From Variovorax sp. HW608 (GTDB lineage: Bacteria; Pseudomonadota; Gammaproteobacteria; Burkholderiales; Burkholderiaceae_C): 64,000 nucleotides of DNA. The stretch lies in contig NZ_LT607803.1 of NCBI RefSeq assembly GCF_900090195.1, positions 6,350,229-6,414,228 on the forward strand, written 5' to 3'. The notes below the pieces were generated by a model. That model was not told the DNA's origin, made no database searches, and saw nothing but the letters and a program-made list of their open reading frames with translations. The stretch's first letter is position 1, and each line of letters starts with the position of its first letter. This document shows positions 1-8,532 of this stretch, piece after piece. The position numbers and the translations under genes were made by a program.

Positions 1-420
1 CCGCTTGCCCGCGACGTCGCCGGGCGTGTAGGCGTCGTCGCTGCGGATCTTCCGGTCGGCGGTGTAGCGGTTGATCATCGAATCCATGTTGCCGGCGGTC
101 ACGCCGAAGAACAGGTTCGGCTTGCCGAGCGCCTTGAACGGGTCGGCGCTGTGCCAGTCGGGCTGCGCAATGATGCCGACGCGGAAGCCCTGCGCCTCGA
201 GCATGCGGCCGATCACCGCCATGCCGAAGCTCGGATGGTCGACGTAGGCGTCGCCGGTGACGACGACGATGTCGCAGCTGTCCCAGCCGAGCGCGTCCAT
301 CTCGGCGCGCGAGGTCGGCAGGAACTTGGCCGTGCCGAAGCGGGCCGCCCAGTACTTGCGGTAGCTGGTCAGCGGCTTGGCGGCGCGCGCGAAAAAGGAG
401 ACGTCGACGGGGGCGTTCAT
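1..420 (-). CDS. ygiQ: YgiQ family radical SAM protein, N-terminal part (cut by window edge)
   Basis: Only the first 140 codons lie in the window; the gene continues past base 1. The start is the ATG at 420-418. The N-terminus opens [10 protein letters not shown] and continues with blocks typical of the UPF0313/YgiQ N-terminal domain, such as [27 protein letters not shown] and [12 protein letters not shown], then a segment about the Asn-Arg-Tyr-Thr-Ala-Asp step that precedes the radical SAM core. The iron-sulfur cysteine motif itself lies outside the window, so the enzymatic class is inferred from the family rather than seen. The biochemical role of YgiQ proteins is not established. The gene is divergent from the MarR-GNAT gene, across about 140 bp. 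Confidence 0.85.
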   Translation of the reverse strand, partial: MNAPVDVSFFARAAKPLTSYRKYWAARFGTAKFLPTSRAEMDALGWDSCDIVVVTGDAYVDHPSFGMAVIGRMLEAQGFRVGIIAQPDWHSADPFKALGKPNLFFGVTAGNMDSMINRYTADRKIRSDDAYTPGDVAGKR

Positions 421-539
421 CGGGGGTGGATTAGGCCGGAGGGCCTCGTGGGCAACCCTCGATTTTAGGGTTTTCCATTGGAACTGTCGCCCCGGAAGGC
501 GATTCCCGTACGCGGCGTCGGGCGGGCAATTTGTTGCTT

Positions 540-561
540 TTGTCAATCAATCGCTTGACAA
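540..561. promoter_or_regulatory. Inverted repeat TTGTCAA-N8-TTGACAA, probable MarR-type operator
   Basis: A perfect 7-bp inverted repeat occupies 540-546 (TTGTCAA) and 555-561 (TTGACAA) with an 8-bp spacer. It ends on the first base of the ATG at 561, so a bound protein would cover the ribosome or polymerase entry region of the MarR-GNAT gene. MarR proteins commonly bind such palindromes in their own promoters; autoregulation is therefore inferred. The arm TTGACA also resembles a -35 hexamer. Confidence 0.55.
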
Positions 562-1517
562 TGGCAGTCATGGATGCCGCCGCCACCTTCCCGCCGGACG
601 TTTCCGCCGTCAAGGCGATCCGCCAGTTCAACCGCTTCTATACGCGCTGCATCGGCGTGCTCGACCCCTATCTGGGCAGCGATATGTCGCTCACCGACGT
701 CCGCGTGCTGTACGAGCTCGCGCACCGCGAATCGCCGGTCGCCAGCGAGATCGGCAAGGACCTCCAACTGGATGCGGGCTATCTCAGCCGCATCCTCCGC
801 CGCTTCGAGGCGCAGGGCTGGCTGGTGCGCGAGGCGAGCCCCCGCGATGCGCGGCAAAGCCTGCTGCGGCTGACCGAGGCCGGCCATGCCGCCTTCGCGC
901 CGCTGCAGCAGAAGTCGCGCGAGGAAGCCGCCGCCCTGCTCTCGCCGCTTTCGCCGTCGGACCGCGCACAGCTGATCGGCGCCATGGGCACGCTGCAGCG
1001 GTTGCTGGCGCCCGCCGCCGCGCCGCCGGCCAAGGCGCAGACCGTCATCCTGCGCGACCCCGCACCCGGCGACATCGGCTGGGTGGTGCAGCAGCACGGC
1101 GAGATCTATGCCCGCGAATACGGCTGGAACAGCGAGTTCGAGGCGCTGGTGGCCGACATCGCCGGCCAGTTCCTGCGCAAGTTCCAGCCCGCGTGGGAGC
1201 GCTGCTGGATCGCCGAACTCGACGGCGAGCGCGTCGGCGCGATCTTCGTCGTGCGCAAATCGGCGACCACCGCGCAGTTGCGCATGCTGATCCTCACGCC
1301 GCAAGCGCGCGGCCTCGGGCTCGGCGGCCGGCTCACGGACGAGTGCATCACCTTCGCGCGCAGCAAGGGCTACAGGAAGATGGTGCTGTGGACCAACAGC
1401 TGCCTCACCGCGGCGCGCGCGATCTACGCGGCGCGCGGCTTCAGGCTCGTGAAGTCCGAGCCCTACGAGGGCTTCGGCCGGCAGCTGGTCGGCGAGACCT
1501 GGGAATTGAGGCTTTGA
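561..1517 (+). CDS. MarR-GNAT fusion: winged-helix regulator with acetyltransferase domain
   Basis: A 318-residue two-domain protein. Roughly residues 1-150 are a MarR winged helix, with FNRFYTRCIG, the recognition region DAGYLSRILRRFEAQGWL and the wing DARQSLLRLTEAG. Residues 165-318 are a GNAT acetyltransferase, with MLILTPQARGLGLGGRL as the acetyl-CoA binding loop and NSCLTAARAIYAARGF as motif B. This architecture is known in bacteria, but the acetyl acceptor is usually unknown. The ATG at 561 is used; the ATG at 570 (MDAAAT) is an equally possible start, and a longer upstream frame would run through the operator. No strong ribosome binding site is visible. The gene is divergent from ygiQ and converges on the patatin gene. 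Confidence 0.88.
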   Translation: MAVMDAAATFPPDVSAVKAIRQFNRFYTRCIGVLDPYLGSDMSLTDVRVLYELAHRESPVASEIGKDLQLDAGYLSRILRRFEAQGWLVREASPRDARQSLLRLTEAGHAAFAPLQQKSREEAAALLSPLSPSDRAQLIGAMGTLQRLLAPAAAPPAKAQTVILRDPAPGDIGWVVQQHGEIYAREYGWNSEFEALVADIAGQFLRKFQPAWERCWIAELDGERVGAIFVVRKSATTAQLRMLILTPQARGLGLGGRLTDECITFARSKGYRKMVLWTNSCLTAARAIYAARGFRLVKSEPYEGFGRQLVGETWELRL

Positions 1518-1556
1518 GCGTCAATCCGCCGAGATCCTCCGCTTGTAGGTCCGTTC

Positions 1557-2780
1557 TCATTGCGCAGCGGGGATGTGCGGCAGGTTCATCGGCCGGCGCA
1601 CGCGCCGCGCGTTCGGCTCGGTCAGGTCGAAGGTGGTGACGCCGTTGGTCTGCGACGCGCTGACCAGCCAATCCGGATGGTCGAGCGTGTTGCGGATGTC
1701 GCGCAGGCCGGCGTCCCAGTGCTCGTCGACCGAAGCGCGCGAGAACTCGTAGTCCTTGGATTCGAGCTCGTAGGGCTTGTCGCGGTAGATCAGGTGCACG
1801 ATCTCGATCGGCTTGTGCGAGAGCGCGGCGCACACCGAGGTCACGCTCGGGTCGTCGCGCAGGCCCGGCGGCAGCTTGGTCAGCAGGTCCGCGAGCGCCT
1901 GCTGCAGGTTCATGTTCGAGGCCAGCGCGTCTGTGTTCATCCGGGTGCGGCTCGAATAGGTGATGTCCTTTTGCCGCTCCAGGGTCTCGGCAAGCGTGCG
2001 CGGCATGATGCCGTGCGCGCTGAACAGGTCGACCTGCAGCACCATCAGCGGCTCGCTGCGCGGATGCGCGTCGAGCACGTACTGCAGCGGCGTGTTCGAG
2101 ACGATGCCGCCGTCCCAGTAGTCCTCGCCGTCGATGTGCACCGGAGCGAAGCCCGGCGGCAGCGCGCCGCTGGCCATGATGTGCTCCGGGCCGATGCGCT
2201 GCGTGCGGTTGTCGAAGTAGATCGAGTTGCCGGTGCGCACGTTGACCGCGCCGACGCTGAAGCGCACGCTGTCATGGTTGATGCGGTCGAAATCCACCAG
2301 CCGCTCCAGCGTCGACTTGAGCGGCGCGGTGTCGTAGTAGCTGAGCAGCGGCGCGGCCCCGCCAAGAAGCAGCGAGGGCGAGCGTCGCGGCTCGAAGAAG
2401 CCCGGCACGCCGAACACCGCCGCCGAGGTCGCGCTCCACTGGTTGAACGAGGACCGGTCGAAGGCCCACCATGCGGGCACGCGCTGCGCCGGGCCGGAGG
2501 ACACCAGGTCCCAGAATTCGCGCAGCCGCTGCACCCGCATCTCGGGCGCATTGCCGGCGATCAGCGCGGCGTTGATCGCGCCGATCGACACGCCGGCGAC
2601 CCAGTCGAGCGACCTGTGGCGCTCGAAGACGCCCGCGTAGACCCCGGCCTGGTACGCACCGAGCGCGCCGCCGCCCTGAAGGACGAGCGCCTTCTTGACG
2701 GCGGCGAAGTCGAAGCTGGAACCGGGACGGACGGAATCGGAGGAGGATGCGGAGGAAGAGGAATTTTTCTTCGTGGCCAT
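1557..2780 (-). CDS. Patatin-like phospholipase family protein
   Basis: A 407-residue serine lipid acyl hydrolase of the patatin family. Visible are the oxyanion loop GGGALGAYQAG near residue 36, the nucleophile elbow GVSIG (Ser about 65), and the second catalytic site in YWDGGIVSNTPL, which supplies the Asp of the Ser-Asp dyad. A long C-terminal region of about 150 residues resembles the DUF3734 extension common in proteobacterial patatins. No signal peptide is seen; the N-terminus is a Ser-rich low-complexity stretch. The ATG at 2780 (MATKKN) is preferred over an in-frame GTG at 2795. The substrate is unknown; in related bacteria such enzymes act on membrane lipids or polyhydroxybutyrate granules. 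Confidence 0.9.
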   Translation of the reverse strand: MATKKNSSSSASSSDSVRPGSSFDFAAVKKALVLQGGGALGAYQAGVYAGVFERHRSLDWVAGVSIGAINAALIAGNAPEMRVQRLREFWDLVSSGPAQRVPAWWAFDRSSFNQWSATSAAVFGVPGFFEPRRSPSLLLGGAAPLLSYYDTAPLKSTLERLVDFDRINHDSVRFSVGAVNVRTGNSIYFDNRTQRIGPEHIMASGALPPGFAPVHIDGEDYWDGGIVSNTPLQYVLDAHPRSEPLMVLQVDLFSAHGIMPRTLAETLERQKDITYSSRTRMNTDALASNMNLQQALADLLTKLPPGLRDDPSVTSVCAALSHKPIEIVHLIYRDKPYELESKDYEFSRASVDEHWDAGLRDIRNTLDHPDWLVSASQTNGVTTFDLTEPNARRVRRPMNLPHIPAAQ

Positions 2781-2825
2781 GGCGCCATTGGACACCAGAG
2801 CGGCCGCCCTCCGCCTCCCGCGGTG

Positions 2826-3278
2826 CTACATCTTCGGCAGCATCTGCCCCCGGATCTCGCCGTTCGGGTTCGCGGCGGTGTGGACGTTGGCGTACCAGCG
2901 GCCAGCCATCAGGTCGGCCGCCTGCGCGGGCGTGAGCGTCGCCGTGCCCTCGATCGGGCTCGAGGCACTGTTGAAGGGCAGCACGATGGCCGCGTTCACG
3001 CCGGCCGCGGCCGGTCCGTGGAAGTGGGCGCCGGTGGCCGGGCCGCTCAGGCCGTCATAGGTGACCTTGTACTTGAGGACGTTGGTCTCCTTGTTCAGCG
3101 TCGCCTCGGCCATGCCGCTGCCGCGCGTCATGTTGGGAGGCACTTCGCTGGCCGCGTTCATGGCGCCGCTGAAGGCCACCGTGTTGGATCTGGACATCAT
3201 CCCGCAGCCTGCGAGGGCGGTGGCCGCGATGCCGGTCACCACGAGCATGCGAAGGGGGAAGCCATAGCGTCGTGTCAT
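2826..3278 (-). CDS. CHRD-domain lipoprotein
   Basis: A 150-residue exported protein. Residues 1-25 form a lipoprotein signal with lipobox LAGC (Cys25), so it is probably anchored to a membrane. The rest is a single CHRD domain: FSGAMNAASEVPP at its start, then TYDGLSGPATGAHFHGPA and a closing WYANVHTAANPNGEIRGQ. The ATG at 3278 has a good AAGGAG site 8 bases upstream. CHRD domains occur in chordin and in many bacterial secreted proteins, and their bacterial function is not known. It is transcribed in the same direction as the patatin gene 45 bases downstream. Confidence 0.9.
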   Translation of the reverse strand: MTRRYGFPLRMLVVTGIAATALAGCGMMSRSNTVAFSGAMNAASEVPPNMTRGSGMAEATLNKETNVLKYKVTYDGLSGPATGAHFHGPAAAGVNAAIVLPFNSASSPIEGTATLTPAQAADLMAGRWYANVHTAANPNGEIRGQMLPKM

Positions 3279-3383
3279 GTGCGATCTCCTTGGTTGACGA
3301 GCGGCCAGCATAGGAAGCATCGGGAGCGCGCGCTGTCGGCCATCGACCCGAATTCGATGCCGCAATGGCATGATTCGTGCCCC

Positions 3384-3929
3384 ATGAACGAACTCCCCAC
3401 CGCCCGGGACGTCGTGCGCTTCTGGCACGAAGCGGGCCCTCGCCGCTGGTTCGACAAGAACGACGCCTTCGATGCCGAGTTCAAGTCGCGCTTCGAGCCC
3501 GCGCACCATGCCGCCGCGACCGGCACGCTCGACGGCTGGGCCGCCGATGCCGAAGGCGCGCTCGCGCTGCTGGTACTGCTCGACCAGTTCCCGCGCAATG
3601 CGTGGCGCGGCAGCGGCCACATGTTCGCCACCGACGGCAAGGCGCTGGCGATCGCGCGCGCCGCGATCGACGCCGGGCACGACCGGCAGGTCGATCCGCA
3701 GCTGCGGCCGTTCTTCTACCTGCCCTTCATGCATTCGGAGTCGCTGGCCGACCAGGAGCGCTCGGTCGCGCTCAATGCCGCGCTCGACGCCAACACGCAG
3801 CGCTTCGCGGTGCTGCATCGCGACCTCATCGCGCGCTTCGGACGTTTTCCGCATCGCAACAGGGTGCTCGGGCGAAGCACGACGCCCGAGGAGCAGGCCT
3901 ACCTCGACGGCGGCGGCTTCTCAGGCTGA
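3384..3929 (+). CDS. DUF924 family protein
   Basis: A 181-residue soluble protein that matches DUF924 over its whole length. Key blocks are VVRFWHEAGPRRWFDKND, LLDQFPRNAWRGS (the family hallmark), FYLPFMHSESLADQERSV and the ending RFGRFPHRNRVLGR followed by TTPEEQAYLDGGGF. The fold is helical and TPR-like; no enzymatic activity is established for the family. The start at 3384 begins MNELPT and gives the usual length. Its 3' end overlaps the YihY gene tail-to-tail by 9 bases. Confidence 0.9.
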   Translation: MNELPTARDVVRFWHEAGPRRWFDKNDAFDAEFKSRFEPAHHAAATGTLDGWAADAEGALALLVLLDQFPRNAWRGSGHMFATDGKALAIARAAIDAGHDRQVDPQLRPFFYLPFMHSESLADQERSVALNAALDANTQRFAVLHRDLIARFGRFPHRNRVLGRSTTPEEQAYLDGGGFSG

Positions 3930-4862
3930 CCGGGAGGCCTCGCCCTCGTTGCCTGCGCCGTCGGCCCCGTCAGCGCGCATCGGCGAGCGCTCGGCACCGG
4001 GGCGCGGGCGCCCCTTGAACGAGCCGTACTCGTGCGCGTAGATCCACGTGAACTCCACGCCGAGCAGGAAGATCTGCGCCGAGTAGTACACCCACACCAG
4101 CACCACCACCAGCGACCCCGCCGCGCCATAGCCCGATGCCACGCCGGTCTTGCCGATGTACAGGCCGATCAGGTACTTGCCGATGATGAACAGCACCGCC
4201 GTGACCGCAGCGCCGATCCACACGTCGCGCCATTGCACGCTCACGCGCGGCATGATCTTGAAGATCATCGCGAAGCCCACGGTCACGATCGCGAAGCCGA
4301 AGGCGGAATTCACGTTCTGCGCCAGGTGCGCCCAGCCGCCGAAGTACGGCGCCCACCATTCGCCGAGTGCGGCGAGGGCCGCATTGATGATGAGCGAGAC
4401 GATCAGCAGGAAGCCGATGCCCATGATCATGCTGAACGACAGCAGCCGCGTACGCACCAGGTTCAGCAGCCCGTTGGTGTCGTCGCGTGCGGGTGCGCGC
4501 CAGATGCGGTCGAAGGCGTCCTGCAACTCGCCGAAGACCGTGGTCGCGCCGACGATCAGGAGCCCGATGCCGGCCACCGTCGCGACGACACCCTGCGCGG
4601 GCCGGTTCAGATGCTCCAGCATCACCTGCACCGCACGCGCGCCGTCTGCGCCCATGAGGCCCGAGATCTGCTGCATGATCTCGCCGCGCGCCTCGTCGCG
4701 GCCGAACACCAGCCCCACCACCGAGATCACGATCAGGATCAGCGGCGCGAGCGAGAACACCGTGTAGTAGGCCAGTGCCGCCCCCATGCTCTGGGCGTAG
4801 TCCGCCCGCCACGACTCGAAGGACTGCCTGCAGAGGTCGAAAAGCGCGCGTAGGGCTTTCAT
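3921..4862 (-). CDS. YihY/virulence factor BrkB family inner membrane protein
   Basis: A 313-residue polytopic membrane protein of the YihY/BrkB (RNase BN-like) family. The family signature AAALAYYTVFSLAPLILIVISVVGLVFG lies in the first membrane segment near residues 25-53, followed by about five more hydrophobic segments and an acid/Arg-rich cytoplasmic tail. Older annotation as ribonuclease BN is not supported for this family; the role is unknown. The ATG at 4862 is chosen because it starts directly before the conserved region; the frame stays open much further upstream, but that part is not conserved-looking and overlaps the divergent chromate transporter gene. Confidence 0.9.
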   Translation of the reverse strand: MKALRALFDLCRQSFESWRADYAQSMGAALAYYTVFSLAPLILIVISVVGLVFGRDEARGEIMQQISGLMGADGARAVQVMLEHLNRPAQGVVATVAGIGLLIVGATTVFGELQDAFDRIWRAPARDDTNGLLNLVRTRLLSFSMIMGIGFLLIVSLIINAALAALGEWWAPYFGGWAHLAQNVNSAFGFAIVTVGFAMIFKIMPRVSVQWRDVWIGAAVTAVLFIIGKYLIGLYIGKTGVASGYGAAGSLVVVLVWVYYSAQIFLLGVEFTWIYAHEYGSFKGRPRPGAERSPMRADGADGAGNEGEASRSA

Positions 4863-4926
4863 GCGCGCAGTGTCGCAGCCTTTGGCGGCCAGCGCGCCGC
4901 GAAACCGCCGCGCATAATCGCCGGCG

Positions 4927-5517
4927 ATGCACCAGGCCCTCCACTCTGCGGCACCGGCGAGCGACCGGCCGCACCCCCAGTCCATTCGCGACCTTTTCTT
5001 TTCCTTCACCTGGCTGGCCCTGCAGGGCTTCGGCGGCGTGCTGGCCGTCGTGCAGCGCGAGATGGTCGAGAAGAGGCGCTGGCTCACCGCGGACGAATTC
5101 CTCGAGGACTGGGCGGTGGCCCAGGTGCTGCCGGGTCCGAACGTGATCAACCTCGCGCTCATGATCGGCGATCGCCACTTCGGCCTTCGCGGCGCGATCG
5201 CGGCGGTGGCGGGCATGCTGACGGTGCCGCTGGGCGTGATCCTCGTGCTCGCGGTGCTCTATGCCCACTACGCCGGCAATCCGCAAGTGGCGGGCGCGCT
5301 GCGCGGCATGGGCGCGGTGGCCGGCGGGCTGATCGCGGCGACCGGCATCAAGCTGATCCCCGCGCTGCGAAGGCATCCGCTGGGCTTCGCGGCGTGCACC
5401 GGCATCGTGGCGCTGGTGTTCGCGGCCATCGCCTTCGCGCGCGTGCCGCTCGGCTGGGTCCTGATCGTGGTGGGCGGCACGGCCTGCGTGTGGACGTGGT
5501 GGAGGCTCGACACATGA
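4927..5517 (+). CDS. chrA: Short-chain chromate transporter subunit, first of a split pair
   Basis: A 196-residue membrane protein with one CHR domain: GFGGVLAVVQREMVEKRRW then DWAVAQVLPGPNVINLALMIG, followed by several hydrophobic helices. Full-length ChrA proteins carry two such domains in one chain; here they are encoded by two genes whose ends overlap by 4 bases (ATGA), which implies a heteromeric transporter. Known split CHR pairs export chromate using the proton gradient. Whether this pair transports chromate, sulfate or another oxyanion cannot be read from the sequence. The start ATG at 4927 is the first in frame. Confidence 0.87.
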   Translation: MHQALHSAAPASDRPHPQSIRDLFFSFTWLALQGFGGVLAVVQREMVEKRRWLTADEFLEDWAVAQVLPGPNVINLALMIGDRHFGLRGAIAAVAGMLTVPLGVILVLAVLYAHYAGNPQVAGALRGMGAVAGGLIAATGIKLIPALRRHPLGFAACTGIVALVFAAIAFARVPLGWVLIVVGGTACVWTWWRLDT

Positions 5518-6113
5518 GCATCACGATGCACTGGCATGACTGGCTGGCCCTTTTCGGGCAGTACATGCTGCTCTCGCTGCTCTCCATCAGCGGCGCGATC
5601 ACCACGGTGCCCGACATGCACCGCTACCTGGTCGCGCAGCACGGCTGGCTCACGGACGCGCAGTTCAGCTCGTCGGTGGCGATCGCGCAGGCGGCCCCGG
5701 GCCCGAACGTGCTGTTCGTCGCATTGATGGGCTGGAACGTCGGGCTTAATGCCGGCGGCGGCATCGGCGCCGGCCCGCACGCATGGCTGACGGGCCTGCT
5801 CGGGCTCGCGGCAACGATGGTCGGCATCATGCTGCCGAGCACCACCCTCACCTACTTCGCGACGCGATGGGGCCACCGCAATCGCACCAGGCGCGGCGTG
5901 CGCGCCTTCAAGCAGGGCATGGCGCCCGTGGTGGTGGGCCTCTTGATCGCCACCGGCTGGGTGCTGGCATCGGGTAACCATTCGGGCAACGCGCCCGCCT
6001 GGCATCTGTGGCTGCTGACCGGCGTCGCCGCCTTTATCGTGTGGCGCACCCGCATCCATCTTCTGTGGCTCCTGGGCGCCGGGGCCCTGCTCGGCGCTGT
6101 GGGCCTTGTCTGA
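5514..6113 (+). CDS. chrA: Short-chain chromate transporter subunit, second of a split pair
   Basis: A 199-residue membrane protein carrying the second CHR domain: LSISGAITTVPDMHRYLV, then SSVAIAQAAPGPNVLFVALMGW, the equivalent of the PGPN block in its partner. About six hydrophobic segments follow. Translation is likely coupled, because its ATG at 5514 overlaps the TGA of the upstream subunit. The pair probably forms one transporter. No chrB-type regulator is next to it, unlike plasmid chromate resistance loci, so chromate resistance is a family-based guess. Confidence 0.87.
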   Translation: MSITMHWHDWLALFGQYMLLSLLSISGAITTVPDMHRYLVAQHGWLTDAQFSSSVAIAQAAPGPNVLFVALMGWNVGLNAGGGIGAGPHAWLTGLLGLAATMVGIMLPSTTLTYFATRWGHRNRTRRGVRAFKQGMAPVVVGLLIATGWVLASGNHSGNAPAWHLWLLTGVAAFIVWRTRIHLLWLLGAGALLGAVGLV

Positions 6114-6135
6114 AACTTCGTCAAGGAATCGATCC

Positions 6136-7092
6136 ATGCAACTTCGCACCCTCGGCCGCTCCGACCTGCAGGTTTCCCCGCTCGCCTTCGGCGGCAACGT
6201 CTTCGGCTGGACGGCCGACGAAGCCATGTCCTTCCGCCTGCTCGATGCCTGGGTGGATGCGGGCTTCAACTTCGTGGACACCGCCGACGTGTATTCGCGC
6301 TGGGTCCCCGGCCACACCGGCGGCGAGTCCGAGACCCTGATCGGCAAGTGGCTCAGGCAGACCGGCAAGCGCAACCGCATCGTGCTCGCGACCAAGCTCG
6401 GCAAGCCGATGGGCGATGGCAAGCAGGGCCTCTCCCCGGCCTACATCCGCGAGGCGGTGGATGCGTCGCTGCGCCGGCTGAAATGCGACCACATCGATCT
6501 CTACCAATCGCACGACGACGATCCGGACACGCCGCTCGCGGACACGGCAGAAGCCTTTGCGGAACTCATCAGGGTTGGCAAGGTGCGCGCGATCGGCGCT
6601 TCGAACTTCAGCGCGCCCCGGCTCCAGGAAGCGCTCGACGTTGCCGAGAAGCAGCGGCTGCCGCGCTACGAGAGCCTGCAGCCGCTCTACAACCTGTACG
6701 ACCGCGCCGTGTTCGAAAAGGACCTGGAGGCGCTTTGCAAGGAGCGCGGCGTCGGCGTGATCAACTTCTACGCGCTGGCGGCGGGCTTCCTCACGGGCAA
6801 GTACCGCACCGAGGCCGACGCGGCCAAGAGCGCGCGCGGCGCGAGCACGACCAAGAAGTACCTCAATCCGCGCGGGCTGCGCATCCTCGATGCGCTCGAC
6901 AAGGCGGCGAAGGCGATCGGCGCCAAGCCAGGGCAGATCGCGCTGGCCTGGCAGATCGCCCGGCCAGCGGTCACGGCGCCGATCGCCAGCGCCACCTCGA
7001 TCGGACAGCTCGACGAGCTGGTCGCCGCGGCGCAGCTCGAGCTCGACGCCGAAATCATCGCGATGCTCGACAAGGCCAGCGCGGAAGAGTGA
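6136..7092 (+). CDS. Aldo/keto reductase
   Basis: A 318-residue NADPH-dependent aldo/keto reductase with the family (beta/alpha)8 fold. It opens MQLRTLGRSDLQVSPLAFGGNVFGW. The catalytic tetrad can be placed: Asp and Tyr in FVDTADVYSRW, Lys in VLATKLGKPMG, and His in DLYQSHDDDPDTPL. The cofactor end is GQIALAWQIARPAVTAPIASAT. The ATG at 6136 follows an AAGGAAT site. It sits 22 bases after the chromate pair and may be cotranscribed. The substrate is not predictable. Confidence 0.92.
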   Translation: MQLRTLGRSDLQVSPLAFGGNVFGWTADEAMSFRLLDAWVDAGFNFVDTADVYSRWVPGHTGGESETLIGKWLRQTGKRNRIVLATKLGKPMGDGKQGLSPAYIREAVDASLRRLKCDHIDLYQSHDDDPDTPLADTAEAFAELIRVGKVRAIGASNFSAPRLQEALDVAEKQRLPRYESLQPLYNLYDRAVFEKDLEALCKERGVGVINFYALAAGFLTGKYRTEADAAKSARGASTTKKYLNPRGLRILDALDKAAKAIGAKPGQIALAWQIARPAVTAPIASATSIGQLDELVAAAQLELDAEIIAMLDKASAEE

Positions 7093-7161
7093 GCGGATGA
7101 GCCCCCGCCCGGCCGTTCCGAAGGGGGCTCGCACCGCAGTGCGAAGCACGGAGGTTACCTA

Positions 7162-7638
7162 ATGACCACCGTCGACCCGCTCGCCCCGCCCTCGCTCGAC
7201 CACTTCGCCGACCTCGAGGTCGAAGTCGCCACGCCGCAGGTGCTCGGCCAAGGCGCGCGCGGCATGCGCCGGCTGGTGCCGATCACCGGCGGCCGCGCCC
7301 GCGGCAACGGCTGGACCGCGCGCGTGCTGCCGGGCGGCACCGACTTCCAGCTCATCGTGAGCGACACGCTGTCCGAGCTCGACGCCCGCTACGGGCTGGA
7401 GACCGATGCCGGCGACCTGATCTACGTGCAGAACCACGCGGTGCGCGCCGCGCCGGCCGATGTGATGGCCAAGCTGCTGCGCGGCGAGCCGGTCGATCCG
7501 GCGCAGGTCTATTTCCGCTGCCATCCGCGCTTCGAGACCTCGTCGAAGGCGCTGGGCTGGATCAACGACCGCATGTTCGTCGGCGTCGGCGTCCGGCATC
7601 CCGCGCAGGTGGTGATGCGCTTCTTCGCGCTGCTGTAG
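7162..7638 (+). CDS. DUF3237 domain-containing protein
   Basis: A 158-residue protein matching DUF3237 along its length: the motif ITGGRARGNGWTARVLPGGTDF and the later LIYVQNHAVR and YFRCHPRFET blocks. Family members are small lipocalin-like beta barrels of unknown function. The ATG at 7162 has a clear GGAGGT site nine bases upstream. It ends convergently, 5 bases from the end of the amidohydrolase gene. Confidence 0.85.
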   Translation: MTTVDPLAPPSLDHFADLEVEVATPQVLGQGARGMRRLVPITGGRARGNGWTARVLPGGTDFQLIVSDTLSELDARYGLETDAGDLIYVQNHAVRAAPADVMAKLLRGEPVDPAQVYFRCHPRFETSSKALGWINDRMFVGVGVRHPAQVVMRFFALL

Positions 7639-7643
7639 CCCTC

Positions 7644-8519
7644 TTACGAAGCGGCGAAGCGGTAGAAGCGCTGCGGGTTGTGCACCAGCAGTTGCTCGCG
7701 CAGCGCGGCATCGGGTGCGATCCGTTCCAGCGCATCCACCAGCACGCCGTCGTCCGGCACATGATCGTGCAGTGGGTGCGGCCAGTCGGTGCCCCAGAAG
7801 CAGCGCTCCGGATACTCCCGCAGCAAGCGCTGCGCGACCGCGATGCCGGCGCGGTAACCATCGCGGCCCGCATCGCGCGTGATGCGGTCGATGCCGCTGA
7901 GCTTCACGCGGAACAGCGGGTTCTTCATGAGCGCCAGAAGCGCAACGAAGTCGGGATGGTCCAGCCCCTGGGCGGCATCGACCCGCGCCATGTGATCGAC
8001 CACGACCGGGACCGCGCTCCGGCTCAGCGGCGACGCGAGTTCGTGGATCAGGCCACGTTCGAAATGCACCTGCAGGTGCATGCGAAGCGGCTCGAGGCGC
8101 CGCGCGAAGGCGACCACGCGATCCACGTCGAAGGCCGGGTTGGGCGCCTGCGTGAAATTGAAGCGAACGCCGCGAAAGCCCGCGCCCGCGAGGCGCGCAA
8201 GCTCTTCATCGCTCACATCGAGCGGCAGCAGCGCGACGCCCAGGTAGTTGCCGCCGCCCGCGGCGATCGCGTCCTCGACCACCCGGTTGTCGAGCCCGTG
8301 GCAGAGCGACTGGACGATGACGCAGCGATCGATGCCCAGTTGGCGATGCAACGCGAAGAGCGCTTCCTTCGGTGCATCGGCCGGGGTGAAGCCGCGGTCT
8401 TGCGCGAAGGGGAAACGGGCGGCCGGCCCGAACACATGCACGTGCGCGTCGCACGCGCCCGCCGGCAGGCGCAGCCGCGGCGCCGAGGGATTCGGGTCGT
8501 AGGTCAGGGCAGGCGCCAT
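7644..8519 (-). CDS. Amidohydrolase (2-pyrone-4,6-dicarboxylate hydrolase-like)
   Basis: A 291-residue TIM-barrel metal-dependent hydrolase of the amidohydrolase-2 group. It shows the strand-1 motif CDAHVHVFGP, then YLGVALLPLDV, GFRGVRFNFTQ, the His block HLQVHFERGL, VVVDHMARVDAA, and the strand-8 aspartate in RCFWGTDWPHP. The layout resembles LigI (lactonase of lignin catabolism) and related uncharacterised hydrolases. The start at 8519 (MAPALTYD) sits 13 bases after rlmB ends, so the two are probably cotranscribed. The substrate is unknown, and no lignin-pathway neighbours are present. Confidence 0.85.
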   Translation of the reverse strand: MAPALTYDPNPSAPRLRLPAGACDAHVHVFGPAARFPFAQDRGFTPADAPKEALFALHRQLGIDRCVIVQSLCHGLDNRVVEDAIAAGGGNYLGVALLPLDVSDEELARLAGAGFRGVRFNFTQAPNPAFDVDRVVAFARRLEPLRMHLQVHFERGLIHELASPLSRSAVPVVVDHMARVDAAQGLDHPDFVALLALMKNPLFRVKLSGIDRITRDAGRDGYRAGIAVAQRLLREYPERCFWGTDWPHPLHDHVPDDGVLVDALERIAPDAALREQLLVHNPQRFYRFAAS

Positions 8520-8532
8520 CGGCGGGGCGGCC

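Noticed and set aside
1560..3929. A 789-codon plus-strand frame that ends as the DUF924 protein
   Set aside because: Only the last 181 codons from 3384 are DUF924; the part upstream is antisense to the patatin and CHRD genes.
3921..4862. Ribonuclease BN
   Set aside because: Old name for the YihY/BrkB membrane family; no nuclease motif is present.
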